A stretch of DNA of 55,454 nt, taken from Rhodococcoides kroppenstedtii. Lineage in GTDB: Bacteria; Actinomycetota; Actinomycetes; Mycobacteriales; Mycobacteriaceae. This document shows positions 46,879-55,454 of this stretch, in pieces. The position numbers and the translations under genes are program-made. Where the stretch lies: NCBI RefSeq assembly GCF_900111805.1, contig NZ_FOJN01000021.1, forward strand, positions 1 through 55,454, read 5' to 3'. A model generated the notes under the pieces. That model had not been told where the DNA came from, ran no database searches, and saw only the letters and a program-made list of their open reading frames with translations. Every line of letters begins with the position of its first letter. Position 1 is the first letter of the stretch.

Positions 46879-47623
46879 CGGGTCTGGTGGTCAGCACCCA
46901 GCGCTCGCAGTCCGCCACCGTCGACACGAACGGGGTGTTCTCGGGCAACGGCGGACGTTCCACCACGACGACGGGCAGACCACGCTCACGGGCGACGCGC
47001 AGTTTGGCGGAGGTCAGCTTGCCGCCGCTGTTCTTGGTCACCAGAACGTCGGTGTCCGTGCGCGCGAACAACTCTCGTTCGGAGTCGAGGTCGAACGGTC
47101 CGCGCTCGGCCAGCACCGTCGTCCGCGGTGGCATCGGGTCCTCCGGCGGGTCGATGCACCGCACCGTGAACTCGCGATCGTCGAGGTGCGCGAAGTGATG
47201 GACACCTTGCCGTCCGATGGTGAGCAGAACGCGGCGCCACTCGGGGTGATCCGCGATCACGGCGGCCGCGTCCGCCGTCGACGCCGCCGACACCCACCGA
47301 TCGTCGGGTAGCGGCGACCACGGCGCCCGGTGCAGCACCATCAGCGGCACGGATTCGTCGGCGGCGGCCTGCACCGCGTGGCGTGTCATGGTCTCCGCGT
47401 ACGGGTGCGTGGCGTCCACCAGGTGCGTCACGTCGTGCTCGCGCAGCCACGCGCGCAGCCCGTCGACTCCACCGAAGCCGCCGCTGCGGACCTCGCCGAC
47501 GGGCAGTGCCGGATCGGCGACCCGGCCCGCCAGCGACGACGTCACCGTGACGCCTCGGCGTCCGTGCAGTGCGGCCGCCAGCTGGCGGGCCTCCGACGTC
47601 CCGCCGAGAAGAAGAACGTGCAT
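46838..47623 (-). CDS. cobK: Precorrin-6A reductase
   Basis: This 261-residue NADPH-dependent enzyme reduces precorrin-6A to precorrin-6B. It has the N-terminal Rossmann-like HVLLLGGTSEARQLAAAL, the THLVDATHPYAETMTRHAVQ stretch and the second half with LLTIGRQGVHHFAHL and TDVLVTKNSGGKLTSAKLRV, the standard CobK set. It is the last gene of the SDR-cobL-cobM-cobK unit, 40 bp after cobM. It ends inside the 3' end of the convergent cobIJ gene (41-bp overlap), so both transcripts share an antisense tail. Confidence 0.93.
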   Translation of the reverse strand: MHVLLLGGTSEARQLAAALHGRRGVTVTSSLAGRVADPALPVGEVRSGGFGGVDGLRAWLREHDVTHLVDATHPYAETMTRHAVQAAADESVPLMVLHRAPWSPLPDDRWVSAASTADAAAVIADHPEWRRVLLTIGRQGVHHFAHLDDREFTVRCIDPPEDPMPPRTTVLAERGPFDLDSERELFARTDTDVLVTKNSGGKLTSAKLRVARERGLPVVVVERPPLPENTPFVSTVADCERWVLTTRPVRPERDRSSTDET

Positions 47624-47663
47624 GGATCGAGCCTAACCAGGACCCGACGAGAGCAGCCGGTGG

Positions 47664-48413
47664 CTAGTGATCGAGCGCGCGTCGGGCGCTCGAGTACAGG
47701 AAGCTGTCCGGGAATCCCTCCGCCGCGAGGACACGGCCGACCACGATGACGGCGGTGCGGACGATGCCGGCGGCCACGGTCGCCGCCGCGATGTCGGCGA
47801 GGGTCCCGCGCACGATCGTCTCGTCGTCCCGGCTCGCGAACGCGACGACGGCCACCGGGCAGTCCGCGCCGTAGTGCCGCGCCAGTTCGACGGCGATGGG
47901 GTCGATCTGCCGCGCGCCGAGGTGGATCACCATCGTGGCGCGACTGCGCGCGAGGGTCGCGAGGTCCTCGCCGTCCGGCATCGCCGTCGACAGCGTCGAG
48001 ATGCGCGTCAGGACGACGGTCTGCGACACCTCCGGAACGGTCAGTTCCCGCTTCAGGGCGGCCGACGCGGCGGCGAACGACGGGACGCCCGGCACGATTT
48101 CGTAGTCGACACCGGCCGCGTCGAGGCGGCGGGCCTGCTCGGCGACGGCGCTGTAGAGCGACGGGTCGCCCGAGTGGACGCGGGCCACGTCCTCGCCGCG
48201 GGCGGTGGCGTCGACCATCTCGGCGACGATGGCGTCGAGGGTCATCCGGGAGGAGTCGATCACTCGCGCCTCGGCCGGGCAGGTCGCCAACAGCTCCCGT
48301 GGCACCAGCGATCCCGCGTACAGGCACACCGGGCTCGACGCGATGATCCTCGCGCCCCGGACGGTGATCAGGTCCGCGGCGCCGGGGCCCGCGCCCACGA
48401 AGTACACGGTCAT
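47664..48413 (-). CDS. cobM: Precorrin-4 C11-methyltransferase
   Basis: This 249-residue S-adenosylmethionine-dependent enzyme methylates C11 of precorrin-4. The family core is present: [20 protein letters not shown], then VCLYAGSLVPRELL, VARVHSGDPSLYSAVAEQAR, the YEIVPGVPSFAAASAALKRE stretch and VAVVAFASRDDETIVRGTL. I chose the ATG at 48413 because it overlaps the cobL stop as ATGA; the 15 codons before it are not family-like. It corresponds to M. tuberculosis Rv2071c. Confidence 0.95.
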   Translation of the reverse strand: MTVYFVGAGPGAADLITVRGARIIASSPVCLYAGSLVPRELLATCPAEARVIDSSRMTLDAIVAEMVDATARGEDVARVHSGDPSLYSAVAEQARRLDAAGVDYEIVPGVPSFAAASAALKRELTVPEVSQTVVLTRISTLSTAMPDGEDLATLARSRATMVIHLGARQIDPIAVELARHYGADCPVAVVAFASRDDETIVRGTLADIAAATVAAGIVRTAVIVVGRVLAAEGFPDSFLYSSARRALDH

Positions 48414-49612
48414 GCGCGCACCACACACCACTGCGTCACCGGCATCTGCGGGCGCCACCCGGTGAAGCCGCCCACCGGCTCCCCCCGCTGGATCTGGATG
48501 CGGCGCAGCGTGCCGCCGTGCTCGGTGAACCAGTGGAAGACCAGCGCCTCGGTCTCGGCGGTGACGGCGTTGACCACCATGCGCCCACCGGGTCGCAGTG
48601 CGGCCCAGCAGGCGTCGAGCATGCCCGGTGCCGTCGCCCCGCCCCCGACGAAGATCGCATCAGGTGTCGGCGCGTCGGTGAAAGCGGCCGGGGCGGCGCC
48701 GTGAATCTCGAGACCGGGGACGCCCAACGCGCGGGCATTGTCGGCGATGGTGCGAGCCCGCTCCGGGACCCGCTCGAAGGTGTCGGCGCGGCACCGCGGA
48801 TGGGTCCGCATCCACTCGATCGCGATGCTGCCCGATCCGCCACCCACGTCCCAGAGCCGTTCTCCCGGTGCGGGATCGAGCGAAGCGAGCGTGAGGGCAC
48901 GAACCTCGCGCTTGGTCAGCTGACCGTCGCCGGAGTAGGCGTCGTCGGGCAGACCGGGGTTGCGGGTCCGGCGTGGTCCGGTGACCGGTACCTCCACGGC
49001 GATCACGTTCAGCGGATCGACGTCGTCGGTCCGCCAGTCGCCCGCCGTCGTGCTCCGGACGCGTTCGGTCGGGCCACCCAGCGATTCGAGCACGGTCATC
49101 CGGGCATCGCCGAATCCGTTCTCCCGCAGCAGGGTCGCGACGGCAGTCGGGGTGGTGTCGTTCTCGGCGAGCACGATCAGCCGCGCCGACGGGTGCAGCG
49201 CGGGCAGCACGGTGGCGGGGTCGCGGGCGACGAGGGACACCACCTCGACGTCGGGGAGCGACCACCCGAGTCGCGCACACGCCAACGAGACCGAACTGGG
49301 ATGCGGGAACACCCGGAGGGTGTCGGCGCCGACGAGACGCGCCAGCGTCGTTCCGATCCCGTGGAACATGGGATCGCCGCTCGCCAGGACGCACCGTCGC
49401 CGATCGGCGTGCTCGTCGAGTGTCGCCCGCAACGTCGGAAGCAAGGGCGTGGGCCACGGGATGCGTTGTGCACCAGAGGCGTCGAGGGGCACGGAATCGA
49501 GCTGGCGTGACGAACCGAACAGCACCTCTGCCGCGGCCACCGCGTGGCGCGACGCCGACGCGAGGCCGTCCCACCCGTCGGCGCCGATCCCGACGACATC
49601 GATCGGCGTCAT
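48410..49612 (-). CDS. cobL: Precorrin-6Y C5,15-methyltransferase (decarboxylating)
   Basis: This 400-residue enzyme carries two domains: an N-terminal tetrapyrrole methyltransferase ([55 protein letters not shown]) and a C-terminal Rossmann methyltransferase that also decarboxylates ([55 protein letters not shown]). Together they methylate C5 and C15 of precorrin-6B and remove the C12 acetate carboxyl. The ATG overlaps the stop of the SDR gene and the stop overlaps the cobM start, so three genes are translationally coupled. It corresponds to Rv2072c. Confidence 0.95.
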   Translation of the reverse strand: MTPIDVVGIGADGWDGLASASRHAVAAAEVLFGSSRQLDSVPLDASGAQRIPWPTPLLPTLRATLDEHADRRRCVLASGDPMFHGIGTTLARLVGADTLRVFPHPSSVSLACARLGWSLPDVEVVSLVARDPATVLPALHPSARLIVLAENDTTPTAVATLLRENGFGDARMTVLESLGGPTERVRSTTAGDWRTDDVDPLNVIAVEVPVTGPRRTRNPGLPDDAYSGDGQLTKREVRALTLASLDPAPGERLWDVGGGSGSIAIEWMRTHPRCRADTFERVPERARTIADNARALGVPGLEIHGAAPAAFTDAPTPDAIFVGGGATAPGMLDACWAALRPGGRMVVNAVTAETEALVFHWFTEHGGTLRRIQIQRGEPVGGFTGWRPQMPVTQWCVVRA

Positions 49613-50352
49613 CGCGGCATCCGCCGCCACACCGCCCGCGGCAGCAGACGCATCACCGCGAAGACCGGACGCAATCTCCCCGGAATCCAGACGGTGTCGC
49701 GTCCGGTCCGCAGAGCCGTCGCGACGGCGTCGGCCACCTGCTCGGGCGTACTGGACATCGGCGCGGGCGACATGCCCTCCGTCATCGACCCGATCACGAA
49801 GCCCGGCCGCGCCAGCACCAGCCGAACTCCGCTGCCGTGCAACGCATCCTGCAGACCGGAGGCGAACCCGTCGAGACCTGCTTTCGCGGAGCCGTAGACG
49901 TAGTTGGCGCGGCGAACTCGCACCCCGGCCACCGAGGAGAAGACGACGATCTCACCGGACCCTCGCCGCCGCAGGAGATCCGCGACCAGCGTCAGCAGGT
50001 GGACGTGTGCGGTGTAGTCGGTGTGCACGATCGCGGCCGCGTGCGCGGCGTCGGTCTCGGCGCGTGCCTGATCGCCCAGGATGCCGAACGCGACCACCAC
50101 GGTGCCGATCGGCCCGTGCTCGGACTCCGCTCGGGCGAGGACGTCGGCGTGGGACCCGAGGTCGTCGGCGTCGAACTCCACCGTCGCGACCGCCGTGGCG
50201 CCGGCGGAGTCCAGACGGGCGATCGAGTCCGCCAGGTCGTGACTGCGCCGAGCGGCCAGCACGACCCGTCGTCCGGGCGCGAGCCGGGCGGCCAATTCGA
50301 CGCCGATGTCACTACGTCCGCCGAACAGCAGCACGGTTCCGGGATCGGTCAC
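49609..50352 (-). CDS. Short-chain dehydrogenase/reductase (Rv2073c-like)
   Basis: This 247-residue SDR has an altered nucleotide-binding motif ([19 protein letters not shown]), the FDADDLGSH acidic stretch for the cofactor adenine, [10 protein letters not shown] in place of the usual NNAG, and a YGSAKAG active-site Tyr-Lys pair preceded by [10 protein letters not shown] with Ser. The variation recalls the DprE2-like reductases of mycobacteria that act on decaprenyl-phosphoryl sugars, but the substrate is not known. The GTG start follows a GGAGGAC. It heads the cobL-cobM-cobK unit through an ATGA overlap, the same arrangement as M. tuberculosis Rv2073c-Rv2070c. A role in cobalamin synthesis is possible but unproven. 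Confidence 0.82.
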   Translation of the reverse strand: MTDPGTVLLFGGRSDIGVELAARLAPGRRVVLAARRSHDLADSIARLDSAGATAVATVEFDADDLGSHADVLARAESEHGPIGTVVVAFGILGDQARAETDAAHAAAIVHTDYTAHVHLLTLVADLLRRRGSGEIVVFSSVAGVRVRRANYVYGSAKAGLDGFASGLQDALHGSGVRLVLARPGFVIGSMTEGMSPAPMSSTPEQVADAVATALRTGRDTVWIPGRLRPVFAVMRLLPRAVWRRMPR

Positions 50353-50415
50353 CGCACCAGTGTCCTCCACGTCCTCCACCGACCGACGGTCGCGGTCCCC
50401 CGGTACCGTGACGGC

Positions 50416-50817
50416 ATGCCCAGCGACGCTTCGTCCCTGAACGCCGACGCCGTCGCGTTCCTCACCGAGCGCCATCTCGCGACGCTCGCGACCCTGCGTC
50501 CGGACGGGACACCGCACGTCGTCGCCGTCGGGTTCACGTGGGACCCCGAGGCCGGAGTCGCGCGGGTCATCACCCGTGAGGGGTCGCAGAAGGTGCGCAC
50601 CGCCGAGCGCGGCGGGTACGCCGCGGTGACCCAGGTGGACGGGGCCCGGTGGCTGACCCTCGAAGGCCCGTCGCGCGTGGTTCGCGACGCCGAGAGCGTG
50701 CGCGACGCCGAGAACCGCTACGCCGCCCGCTACAAGCCGCCGCGGGAGAACCCGCAGCGTGTCGTCGTCGAGATCACGGTGCAGCGCGTCCTGGGGTCGG
50801 CGTCCCTGCGCGACTGA
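50416..50817 (+). CDS. PPOX-class F420-dependent protein (Rv2074-like)
   Basis: This 133-residue split-barrel protein has [40 protein letters not shown] and [20 protein letters not shown], the pattern of F420-binding PNPOx-like proteins. Its M. tuberculosis counterpart, Rv2074, has been reported to act as an F420H2-dependent biliverdin reductase. It diverges from the SDR-cob operon with 63 bp between them. A TACCGT about 10 bases before the ATG suggests a leaderless message. The exact reaction here is inferred from the relative. Confidence 0.82.
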   Translation: MPSDASSLNADAVAFLTERHLATLATLRPDGTPHVVAVGFTWDPEAGVARVITREGSQKVRTAERGGYAAVTQVDGARWLTLEGPSRVVRDAESVRDAENRYAARYKPPRENPQRVVVEITVQRVLGSASLRD

Positions 50818-50834
50818 CGTCGGGATCGCGATCC

Positions 50835-51593
50835 TCAGAAGCGAGACGCCTCGAGCAGGACTCGGGCGACGGCGAGATCGCCGACCGTGTCGAGCGCTTC
50901 CACCGGTCGGCGACGCCACAACGTGAGATGCAGCGCGGCCGTGTCCCCTCGCAGCGCGACCGAGGACTTCTCGTGCCCCCGGTGCGCCGTGACTCCGTCC
51001 TCGCCGAGGGTGATCACCCATTCGACGTCGGCGCGGTCGGTGGCGTGGAGGTGGACCGTCGATCCCACGGCCGCAGGGTCGAGGCGGTCCGCGGCGAGCC
51101 GGAATCGGTACTGCAGCTCGGTGAGCTCGGCGATACCGTCCGCCGAGGACTCCGCGTCGAGCGGTTCGGGCACCGGACCCCCGGCGGCATGCACGGCGTC
51201 GGCGGCGTCGATCCGGTGCACGCTCACCTCGTGCGCGGTGCGGCGGCGCCAGAACGCGGCGGTCCGCAGTCCGACGAACGTCTCGGTGGGCCGCTCCGGA
51301 TCGGTCTCCGTCAGCACCTCGATGACGTCGTGCAGTGACTCGCGGTAGGCCTCCAGCGCCTCCGGGCCCTTCGGCAACGACGCGACGTCTTCCCGAGCGA
51401 TGCGCGCGACGTCGGCACCCGGGCCGGCCCGCAGGACGCTCGCGACCCACCGGTGCACCTTGCCGGTGTGGCGCACGACGTGTTCGAGGGTCCACCCCGG
51501 CACGGTCGGGACGGGCGCGGACAGCGCGTCGGCCGGCATGGCGGCCAGGCGGTCTCCCTCGCGCGCGATGGTCGCGAGGTGGTCGAGTGTCAT
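50835..51593 (-). CDS. Maleylpyruvate isomerase/mycothiol-dependent enzyme family protein
   Basis: This 252-residue protein has the DinB-like four-helix domain used by mycothiol-dependent enzymes: an N-terminal helix (LDHLATIAREGDRLAAMPAD), VPGWTLEHVVRHTGKVHRWV with a metal-binding His, and a second His pair in RRRTAHEVSVHRIDAADAV. A C-terminal domain resembling sterol-carrier folds follows (GSTVHLHATDRADVEWVITL). Family members use mycothiol in isomerisation or conjugation, but most are uncharacterised. I chose the ATG at 51593 as it overlaps the pepE stop; the frame extends 17 codons upstream into pepE. Confidence 0.75.
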   Translation of the reverse strand: MTLDHLATIAREGDRLAAMPADALSAPVPTVPGWTLEHVVRHTGKVHRWVASVLRAGPGADVARIAREDVASLPKGPEALEAYRESLHDVIEVLTETDPERPTETFVGLRTAAFWRRRTAHEVSVHRIDAADAVHAAGGPVPEPLDAESSADGIAELTELQYRFRLAADRLDPAAVGSTVHLHATDRADVEWVITLGEDGVTAHRGHEKSSVALRGDTAALHLTLWRRRPVEALDTVGDLAVARVLLEASRF

Positions 51594-52708
51594 CGGCCCG
51601 CGAGGACGGTCAGCCCGTGCGGGCGGGTGTTGACCGATTCGCACCCGTCGGCCGTCACCACCACGATGTCCTCGATGCGGGCACCCCAGTCCCCGCGGAA
51701 GTAGATGCCCGGCTCGATGCTGAAGGCCATGCCCTCGGTGAGCGGAATGTCGTTGCCGCCCACGATGTACGGCTCCTCGTGGACCGACAGGCCGATGCCG
51801 TGGCCGGTGCGGTGCAGGAACACCTCGGCGAGTCCCTCGGCGGCCAGCACGTCGCGTGCGGCGGCGTCCACGGCCTCCGCCGTCACGCCCGGGCGCACCG
51901 CGTCGACGGCCGCCTGCTGGGCGCGCTCGAGAACGGCGACCCGAGCCGCGATCTCGGGAGTCGGCTCCCCCATCACGTACGTCCGCGTCGAATCGGAGTA
52001 GTAGCCGGGTTCGACCGGCCCGCCGATGTCGATCACGACGACGTCGCCCGTCTCGACGACGCGGTCGGACACCTCGTGGTGCGGATCGGCTCCGTGGGGG
52101 CCGGAGCCGACGATGACGAACGCCGCCTCGGTGTGCCCCTCTTCGACGATGGCGGCCGAGATCGCCTGCGCCACCTGGGCTTCGGTGCGCCCGACCACCA
52201 AGAGCTCGGCCATGCGGGCGTGGACGCGGTCGATCGCCGACCCGGCCTGCCGCAGGGCGTCGATCTCCGCCGCGTCCTTGACCATGCGCAGCTCGCGGAG
52301 CACCGGTGTCGCGAGAGCGGGCACGGATCCCAGCTCGTCGGCGATCGGGACCAGGTGCAGCGCGGGCATCGCGTCGGCCACGGCGACGCGTGCCCGAGGC
52401 GGCACCGCGTCGGTCACCATGCGGTGGGGGTTCTGCCCGTCCACCCAGTCGCGGAGCTCGAGGCCGAGGTCCTCGGCAGCCGAGTCCTGCAGGGCCGCCA
52501 GTTCTATTCGCGGGACCACGACGAACGGCGCCGCGTCCGCCAGGACCACCAGGCAGGTGAGACGTTCGAAGGACTCGGCGCGGGATCCGAGCAAGTATGC
52601 GAGGTCCGGACCCGGCGTCACCAGCAGCGCGCCGACGCCGGCGGAGCGCATCAGCTCCGCCGCCCGGCTCAGTCGATCTCGGTACACCTCGGCAGGAAAA
52701 CGCGTCAT
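51590..52708 (-). CDS. pepE: M24 family dipeptidase / Xaa-Pro peptidase (PepE)
   Basis: This 372-residue cytoplasmic metallopeptidase has a creatinase-like N-terminal domain (about 1-130) and a pita-bread catalytic domain. The metal ligands are visible in VVVIDIGGPVEPGYYSDSTR (two Asp), HRTGHGIGLSVHEEPYI (His), AFSIEPGIYF (Glu) and GARIEDIVVV (Glu). It cleaves dipeptides with C-terminal Pro or related substrates. On the minus strand TAACCT lies 6 bases before the ATG, so the message is probably leaderless. It is coupled to the isomerase-like gene by a 4-bp overlap and corresponds to M. tuberculosis Rv2089c. Confidence 0.92.
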   Translation of the reverse strand: MTRFPAEVYRDRLSRAAELMRSAGVGALLVTPGPDLAYLLGSRAESFERLTCLVVLADAAPFVVVPRIELAALQDSAAEDLGLELRDWVDGQNPHRMVTDAVPPRARVAVADAMPALHLVPIADELGSVPALATPVLRELRMVKDAAEIDALRQAGSAIDRVHARMAELLVVGRTEAQVAQAISAAIVEEGHTEAAFVIVGSGPHGADPHHEVSDRVVETGDVVVIDIGGPVEPGYYSDSTRTYVMGEPTPEIAARVAVLERAQQAAVDAVRPGVTAEAVDAAARDVLAAEGLAEVFLHRTGHGIGLSVHEEPYIVGGNDIPLTEGMAFSIEPGIYFRGDWGARIEDIVVVTADGCESVNTRPHGLTVLAGR

Positions 52709-52728
52709 GCCGCCAGGTTATCGAGGTG

Positions 52729-52756
52729 GGGCCGTCCGTCGATGCCCGGACGGCCC
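52729..52756. repeat. Perfect inverted repeat between pepE and the exonuclease gene
   Basis: GGGCCGTCCG (52729-52738) and CGGACGGCCC (52747-52756) form a perfect 10-bp inverted repeat around an 8-base centre in the 69-bp divergent gap. It could be a protein-binding site acting on both promoters or an RNA hairpin in a leader. Neither neighbour encodes a regulator. Confidence 0.5.
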
Positions 52757-52777
52757 GATGCGGCAGGATGAGCCACC

Positions 52778-53740
52778 ATGACCGACGATTCCGTCCCCGG
52801 CACCGTCCTGCTGCTCGACGCCGCCAGTCTGTGGTTCCGCGCGTTCCACGCGCTCCCCGAATCCATCACTGCGCCCGACGGACGGCCGGTGAACGCGGTC
52901 CGTGGCTTCGTCGACATGGTCGCCTCCCTGATCACCCGCACGCAGCCCACGCGGCTCGCCGTGTGCCTCGATCTGGACTGGCGGCCGACGTTCCGGGTCG
53001 ACCTCGTTCCGTCCTACAAGGCGCACCGGGTGCTCGAGGAGTCGGCGGCCGGGCCGGATGCGGAGGAAGCGCCCGACGCGCTCGGCCCGCAGGTGAATCT
53101 CATTCTCGAGTTCCTGACGGCGGCGGGGATCGCCACTGCCGGCGCGGAAGGACTCGAGGCCGACGACGTTCTGGGCACCCTCGCCGCCACGGAACGTCGT
53201 GACCGCGTGGTGGTCGTCAGCGGTGACCGCGACCTGCTGCAGGTGGTGGCGGACGAGCCGGTTCCGGTCCGGGTCCTCTACGCCGGCCGCGGGTTGGCGA
53301 AGGCGGAGCTCTTCGGGCCTGCCGAGGTCGCCGAGAAGTACGGCGTGCCGACCGATCGGCCCGGACCCGCCTACGCGGAACTCGCTCTACTGCGCGGAGA
53401 TTCGTCGGACGGGTTGCCCGGGGTCAAGGGCGTCGGCGAGAAGACGGCGTCGTCGCTCATCACGCGGTGGGGGTCGCTCGAGGCCCTGCTGGCCGCCGCC
53501 GACTCGGGCGACACGGACCTCGCCGCAGGGATGCGCGCCAAGCTCGCGGCGGCGCGGGAGTACATCGACGCGGCCCTCCCCGTGGTGCGGGTGGTGACCG
53601 ATGCAGAAATTCTGTGGTCGAAGTCCGACGACCTCCCCACCGAGCCCGTCGATCCCGGGCGGTTGGACGCCCTTGCGGCCGAGTTGGGGCTCGAGAATTC
53701 CGCCGAGCGCCTTCGGAAGGCGATGGTCCGCGGTCGGTAG
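52778..53740 (+). CDS. 5'-3' exonuclease (PolA 53EXO-like)
   Basis: This 320-residue protein is a stand-alone version of the 5' nuclease domain of DNA polymerase I. It begins [20 protein letters not shown] with a metal-binding Asp and has [61 protein letters not shown] and the helix-hairpin-helix [20 protein letters not shown]. It would remove RNA primers or flaps in the cytoplasm. AGGA precedes the ATG. It corresponds to M. tuberculosis Rv2090 and is divergent from pepE as there. It ends 63 bp before the SOS box of the next gene. Confidence 0.92.
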   Translation: MTDDSVPGTVLLLDAASLWFRAFHALPESITAPDGRPVNAVRGFVDMVASLITRTQPTRLAVCLDLDWRPTFRVDLVPSYKAHRVLEESAAGPDAEEAPDALGPQVNLILEFLTAAGIATAGAEGLEADDVLGTLAATERRDRVVVVSGDRDLLQVVADEPVPVRVLYAGRGLAKAELFGPAEVAEKYGVPTDRPGPAYAELALLRGDSSDGLPGVKGVGEKTASSLITRWGSLEALLAAADSGDTDLAAGMRAKLAAAREYIDAALPVVRVVTDAEILWSKSDDLPTEPVDPGRLDALAAELGLENSAERLRKAMVRGR

Positions 53741-53798
53741 GGCCGACGGGCCGCGGGGTTCGTGCGTGCGTGTCATGGACCGTGTCGGTGGGTGCCGG

Positions 53799-53819
53799 TA
53801 CACTCGAACATACGAGCGA
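53799..53819 (+). promoter_or_regulatory. LexA (SOS) box and -10 of the HNH gene
   Basis: TCGAACATACGAGCGA (53804-53819) matches the actinobacterial LexA consensus TCGAAC-N4-GTTCGA at 10 of 12 fixed positions. TACACT (53799-53804), a likely -10, overlaps its first base, so LexA binding would block transcription. In M. tuberculosis several 13E12-repeat genes are known LexA targets, which supports the call. Confidence 0.75.
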
Positions 53820-53835
53820 CTGGGGGGTCGACGGT

Positions 53836-55454
53836 ATGGCGGGTGTGCAGGTGGGGGCAGGTGCGACGAGCACCGTGCCGTGGGCTGCGCTCGACCACGC
53901 CGCCCTCGGTCTGCCTGCTACCTGTGACCTTCCTGCGCCGCAGGCGTTGGATGCGCTGGTCCACGCGACGGCGGGGGTGGCCTACCTGAAGTGGTTCGAG
54001 TACCAGCTCGCCGCCGCCATGCACGCCGAACTGGTGGAGCCGTTCGAAGACGAAGACCGGCGTGAGCTCGACGCGCACACCCGCTGCGCCGCCACCATCG
54101 CCACCACGTTGTCGATCACCCAGGGGGCGGCCCGCACCCTGCTCACCGACGCCGTCGCCCTCCGCGACCGGCTCCCTCTCGTGGCGGAATGTTTGCGGGA
54201 CGGGGTCGTCACCCCGCATCACATCCGCACCATCGTCTCCCGCACCGAACTCATCGAAGGGCAGTGCTACGCGGCGTTGGTGGACGCCGACATCGCCCGC
54301 GCTCTCCGCAGAGCGGGGTCGTGGTCGCCGGCGCGGATGGAGGCCATGGTGGACACGATGGTCGACCGCCGTGATCCCGATGCCGTCCGCGCCCGGCGGG
54401 AGAAGGCGAAGCGAAATCGGGAGTTCACCGTCGAGATCGGCCGCGACGGCCTGGCGTCGGCGACGGACACCCGGCCGGCGGAGGACATCGTCGCGCTCCA
54501 CGCGGCCGTGCGACGGTTGGCGGAGCAGGTGTGCCCGAAGGACACCCGCTCCAAGGCCGCGCAGGCCTCCGATGCGCATTACGCGTTGATCACCCAAACC
54601 AAGTTCGGGTGCGACTGCGACCGCCCCATCACCGACTGCCGCTACAAGAACATCGACCTCACCACATTCGCGGCGAACGCGCCCCGCATCGTGATCCACC
54701 TCGTCACCGACACCACCACCCTCACCGGCCCCGTCCCCGCGCCCGAGAACGAGAGGGTCTGCCGGTCACCGCAGCACCTCCCGCGGCCGTACCTGAACGC
54801 CGCCGCGCCGCCTCGGCCCGACGCCCAGACCGACACCGACGAGGTCGAGGCCGACAGTGCAGCGAATCCGGTCTCGGCCGAGACGATGGCACCGGAATCG
54901 CCTGCGCCGGAACCGGTGGCCGCGGGCTCGGCCTCGGTCGAGTCGGTCGCGGCGGAACCCGTTGCGACGGAAACGGTTGCGACGGAGGCGGTGCCATCGG
55001 ACCGGCCGACCGTCACCGCCGGAACCGGTGACAGCGGGGACTCGACCGAGCTCGGTGGCGCGGCTACCGCCGGCGACGCGGCCGACCACTCCCGGGGATG
55101 CGAGGAGCCTGTCGGCCTGGACTTCGTCGACGGCGTCGGGTTCCTCCCCGGCATCGGGATCATCTCCGGAGCCCACGTCCGCGACCTCGCCGCCGACCCC
55201 CGCACGATCATCCGGCCGTTGGGTGACGGCACCGACACCCCACTCCCGGCGACTCAACCATCGAACCCCTACCGCCCCTCCGCAGCACTCGACGCCTACG
55301 TGCGTGCCCGAGATCTGTTCTGCACCTGGCCCGGCTGCAACCGACCCGCCTGGGACGGCGACCTCGACCACATCACCGAATACGACCACACCCACCCCGA
55401 GAAGGGCGGACAGACGTCGGCCCACGGGTTGGGGGCGAAATGCCGGTTCCACCA
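53836..55454 (+). CDS. DUF222 / 13E12-family HNH endonuclease, 3' truncated
   Basis: The frame is open from an ATG with GGGGGG about 8 bases upstream to the window end, giving 539 codons. The N-terminal DUF222 domain (about 1-290) includes VAYLKWFEYQLAAAMHAELV, AATIATTLSITQGAARTLLT and GVVTPHHIRTIVSRTELIEG. A long Pro/Ala/Glu/Val-rich linker follows (about 320-430, with PVAAGSASVESVAAEPVATE-like repeats). The HNH core begins near residue 490: RDLFCTWPGCNRPAWDGDLD, then HITEYDHTHP with the catalytic His. The last Cys-containing part (GAKCRFHH) reaches the edge. Members are multicopy in Mycobacteriales and thought to be mobile-element or repair-linked nucleases. An SOS box precedes it. Confidence 0.88.
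   Translation, partial: MAGVQVGAGATSTVPWAALDHAALGLPATCDLPAPQALDALVHATAGVAYLKWFEYQLAAAMHAELVEPFEDEDRRELDAHTRCAATIATTLSITQGAARTLLTDAVALRDRLPLVAECLRDGVVTPHHIRTIVSRTELIEGQCYAALVDADIARALRRAGSWSPARMEAMVDTMVDRRDPDAVRARREKAKRNREFTVEIGRDGLASATDTRPAEDIVALHAAVRRLAEQVCPKDTRSKAAQASDAHYALITQTKFGCDCDRPITDCRYKNIDLTTFAANAPRIVIHLVTDTTTLTGPVPAPENERVCRSPQHLPRPYLNAAAPPRPDAQTDTDEVEADSAANPVSAETMAPESPAPEPVAAGSASVESVAAEPVATETVATEAVPSDRPTVTAGTGDSGDSTELGGAATAGDAADHSRGCEEPVGLDFVDGVGFLPGIGIISGAHVRDLAADPRTIIRPLGDGTDTPLPATQPSNPYRPSAALDAYVRARDLFCTWPGCNRPAWDGDLDHITEYDHTHPEKGGQTSAHGLGAKCRFH

Noticed and set aside
1..55454. tRNA genes, CRISPR arrays, prophage or integrative element ends
   Set aside because: No cloverleaf, spaced direct-repeat array, integrase or attachment-like repeat was recognised; only the IS481 remnant is mobile-element DNA.

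Overview
The window looks like the chromosome of a high-GC member of the Mycobacteriales, most like Rhodococcus. The reasons are very high GC throughout, GTG and leaderless starts, many 4-bp ATGA/GTGA gene overlaps, RbpA, LIP-family lipase, F420-dependent PPOX proteins, a 13E12/DUF222 HNH gene, and gene order and orientation from rbpA to the 5'-3' exonuclease that follow, from memory, Mycobacterium tuberculosis Rv2050-Rv2090. Genus and species are inference. No tRNA, rRNA, CRISPR or prophage was seen.

Layout. (1) 1-4.1 kb: lactate use. A minus-strand lctP-lldD-pyc unit faces a divergent FadR/GntR regulator, with a candidate operator in the lctP promoter. (2) 4.1-5.05 kb: a decayed IS481-type transposase remnant and unassigned DNA. 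(3) 5.05-9.5 kb: a dienelactone-hydrolase-like enzyme divergent from a tightly coupled antiporter-GNAT-MFS-TetR operon. (4) 9.5-14.9 kb: a cholesterol-oxidase-like GMC enzyme, a secreted lipase, an aldehyde dehydrogenase and an MpaB/DUF2236 oxygenase. A TetR-style palindrome sits in the promoter that starts this block. (5) 14.9-15.7 kb: a small zinc-ribbon protein and rbpA, which has a sigma-R/sigma-H-type promoter. (6) 15.7-29.5 kb: one 4480-residue four-module NRPS, C-A-T x4 then TE. Its first module and its TE resemble EntF. It stands alone, with no tailoring, transport, MbtH or PPTase gene in the window, and it occupies the place where a polyprenol-phosphate mannose synthase gene would be expected. 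(7) 29.5-35.2 kb: minus-strand lnt, amidohydrolase, fxsA and a NarL-type two-component pair. (8) 35.2-38.9 kb: TauE/SafE permease and a TldD/PmbA pair. (9) 39-50.8 kb: aerobic cobalamin genes (cobN behind a cobalamin riboswitch; cobG; cobH-cobIJ; SDR-cobL-cobM-cobK) with two F420/PPOX proteins. (10) 50.8-55.45 kb: a mycothiol-dependent isomerase-like gene, pepE, a 5'-3' exonuclease and a truncated HNH gene behind a LexA-type SOS box.

The strongest candidates for something undescribed are the orphan NRPS, the TetR operon with its palindrome upstream of the sterol/lipid block, and the coupling of lactate oxidation to pyruvate carboxylase. All domain and motif statements come from reading translations by eye; no database search was run.
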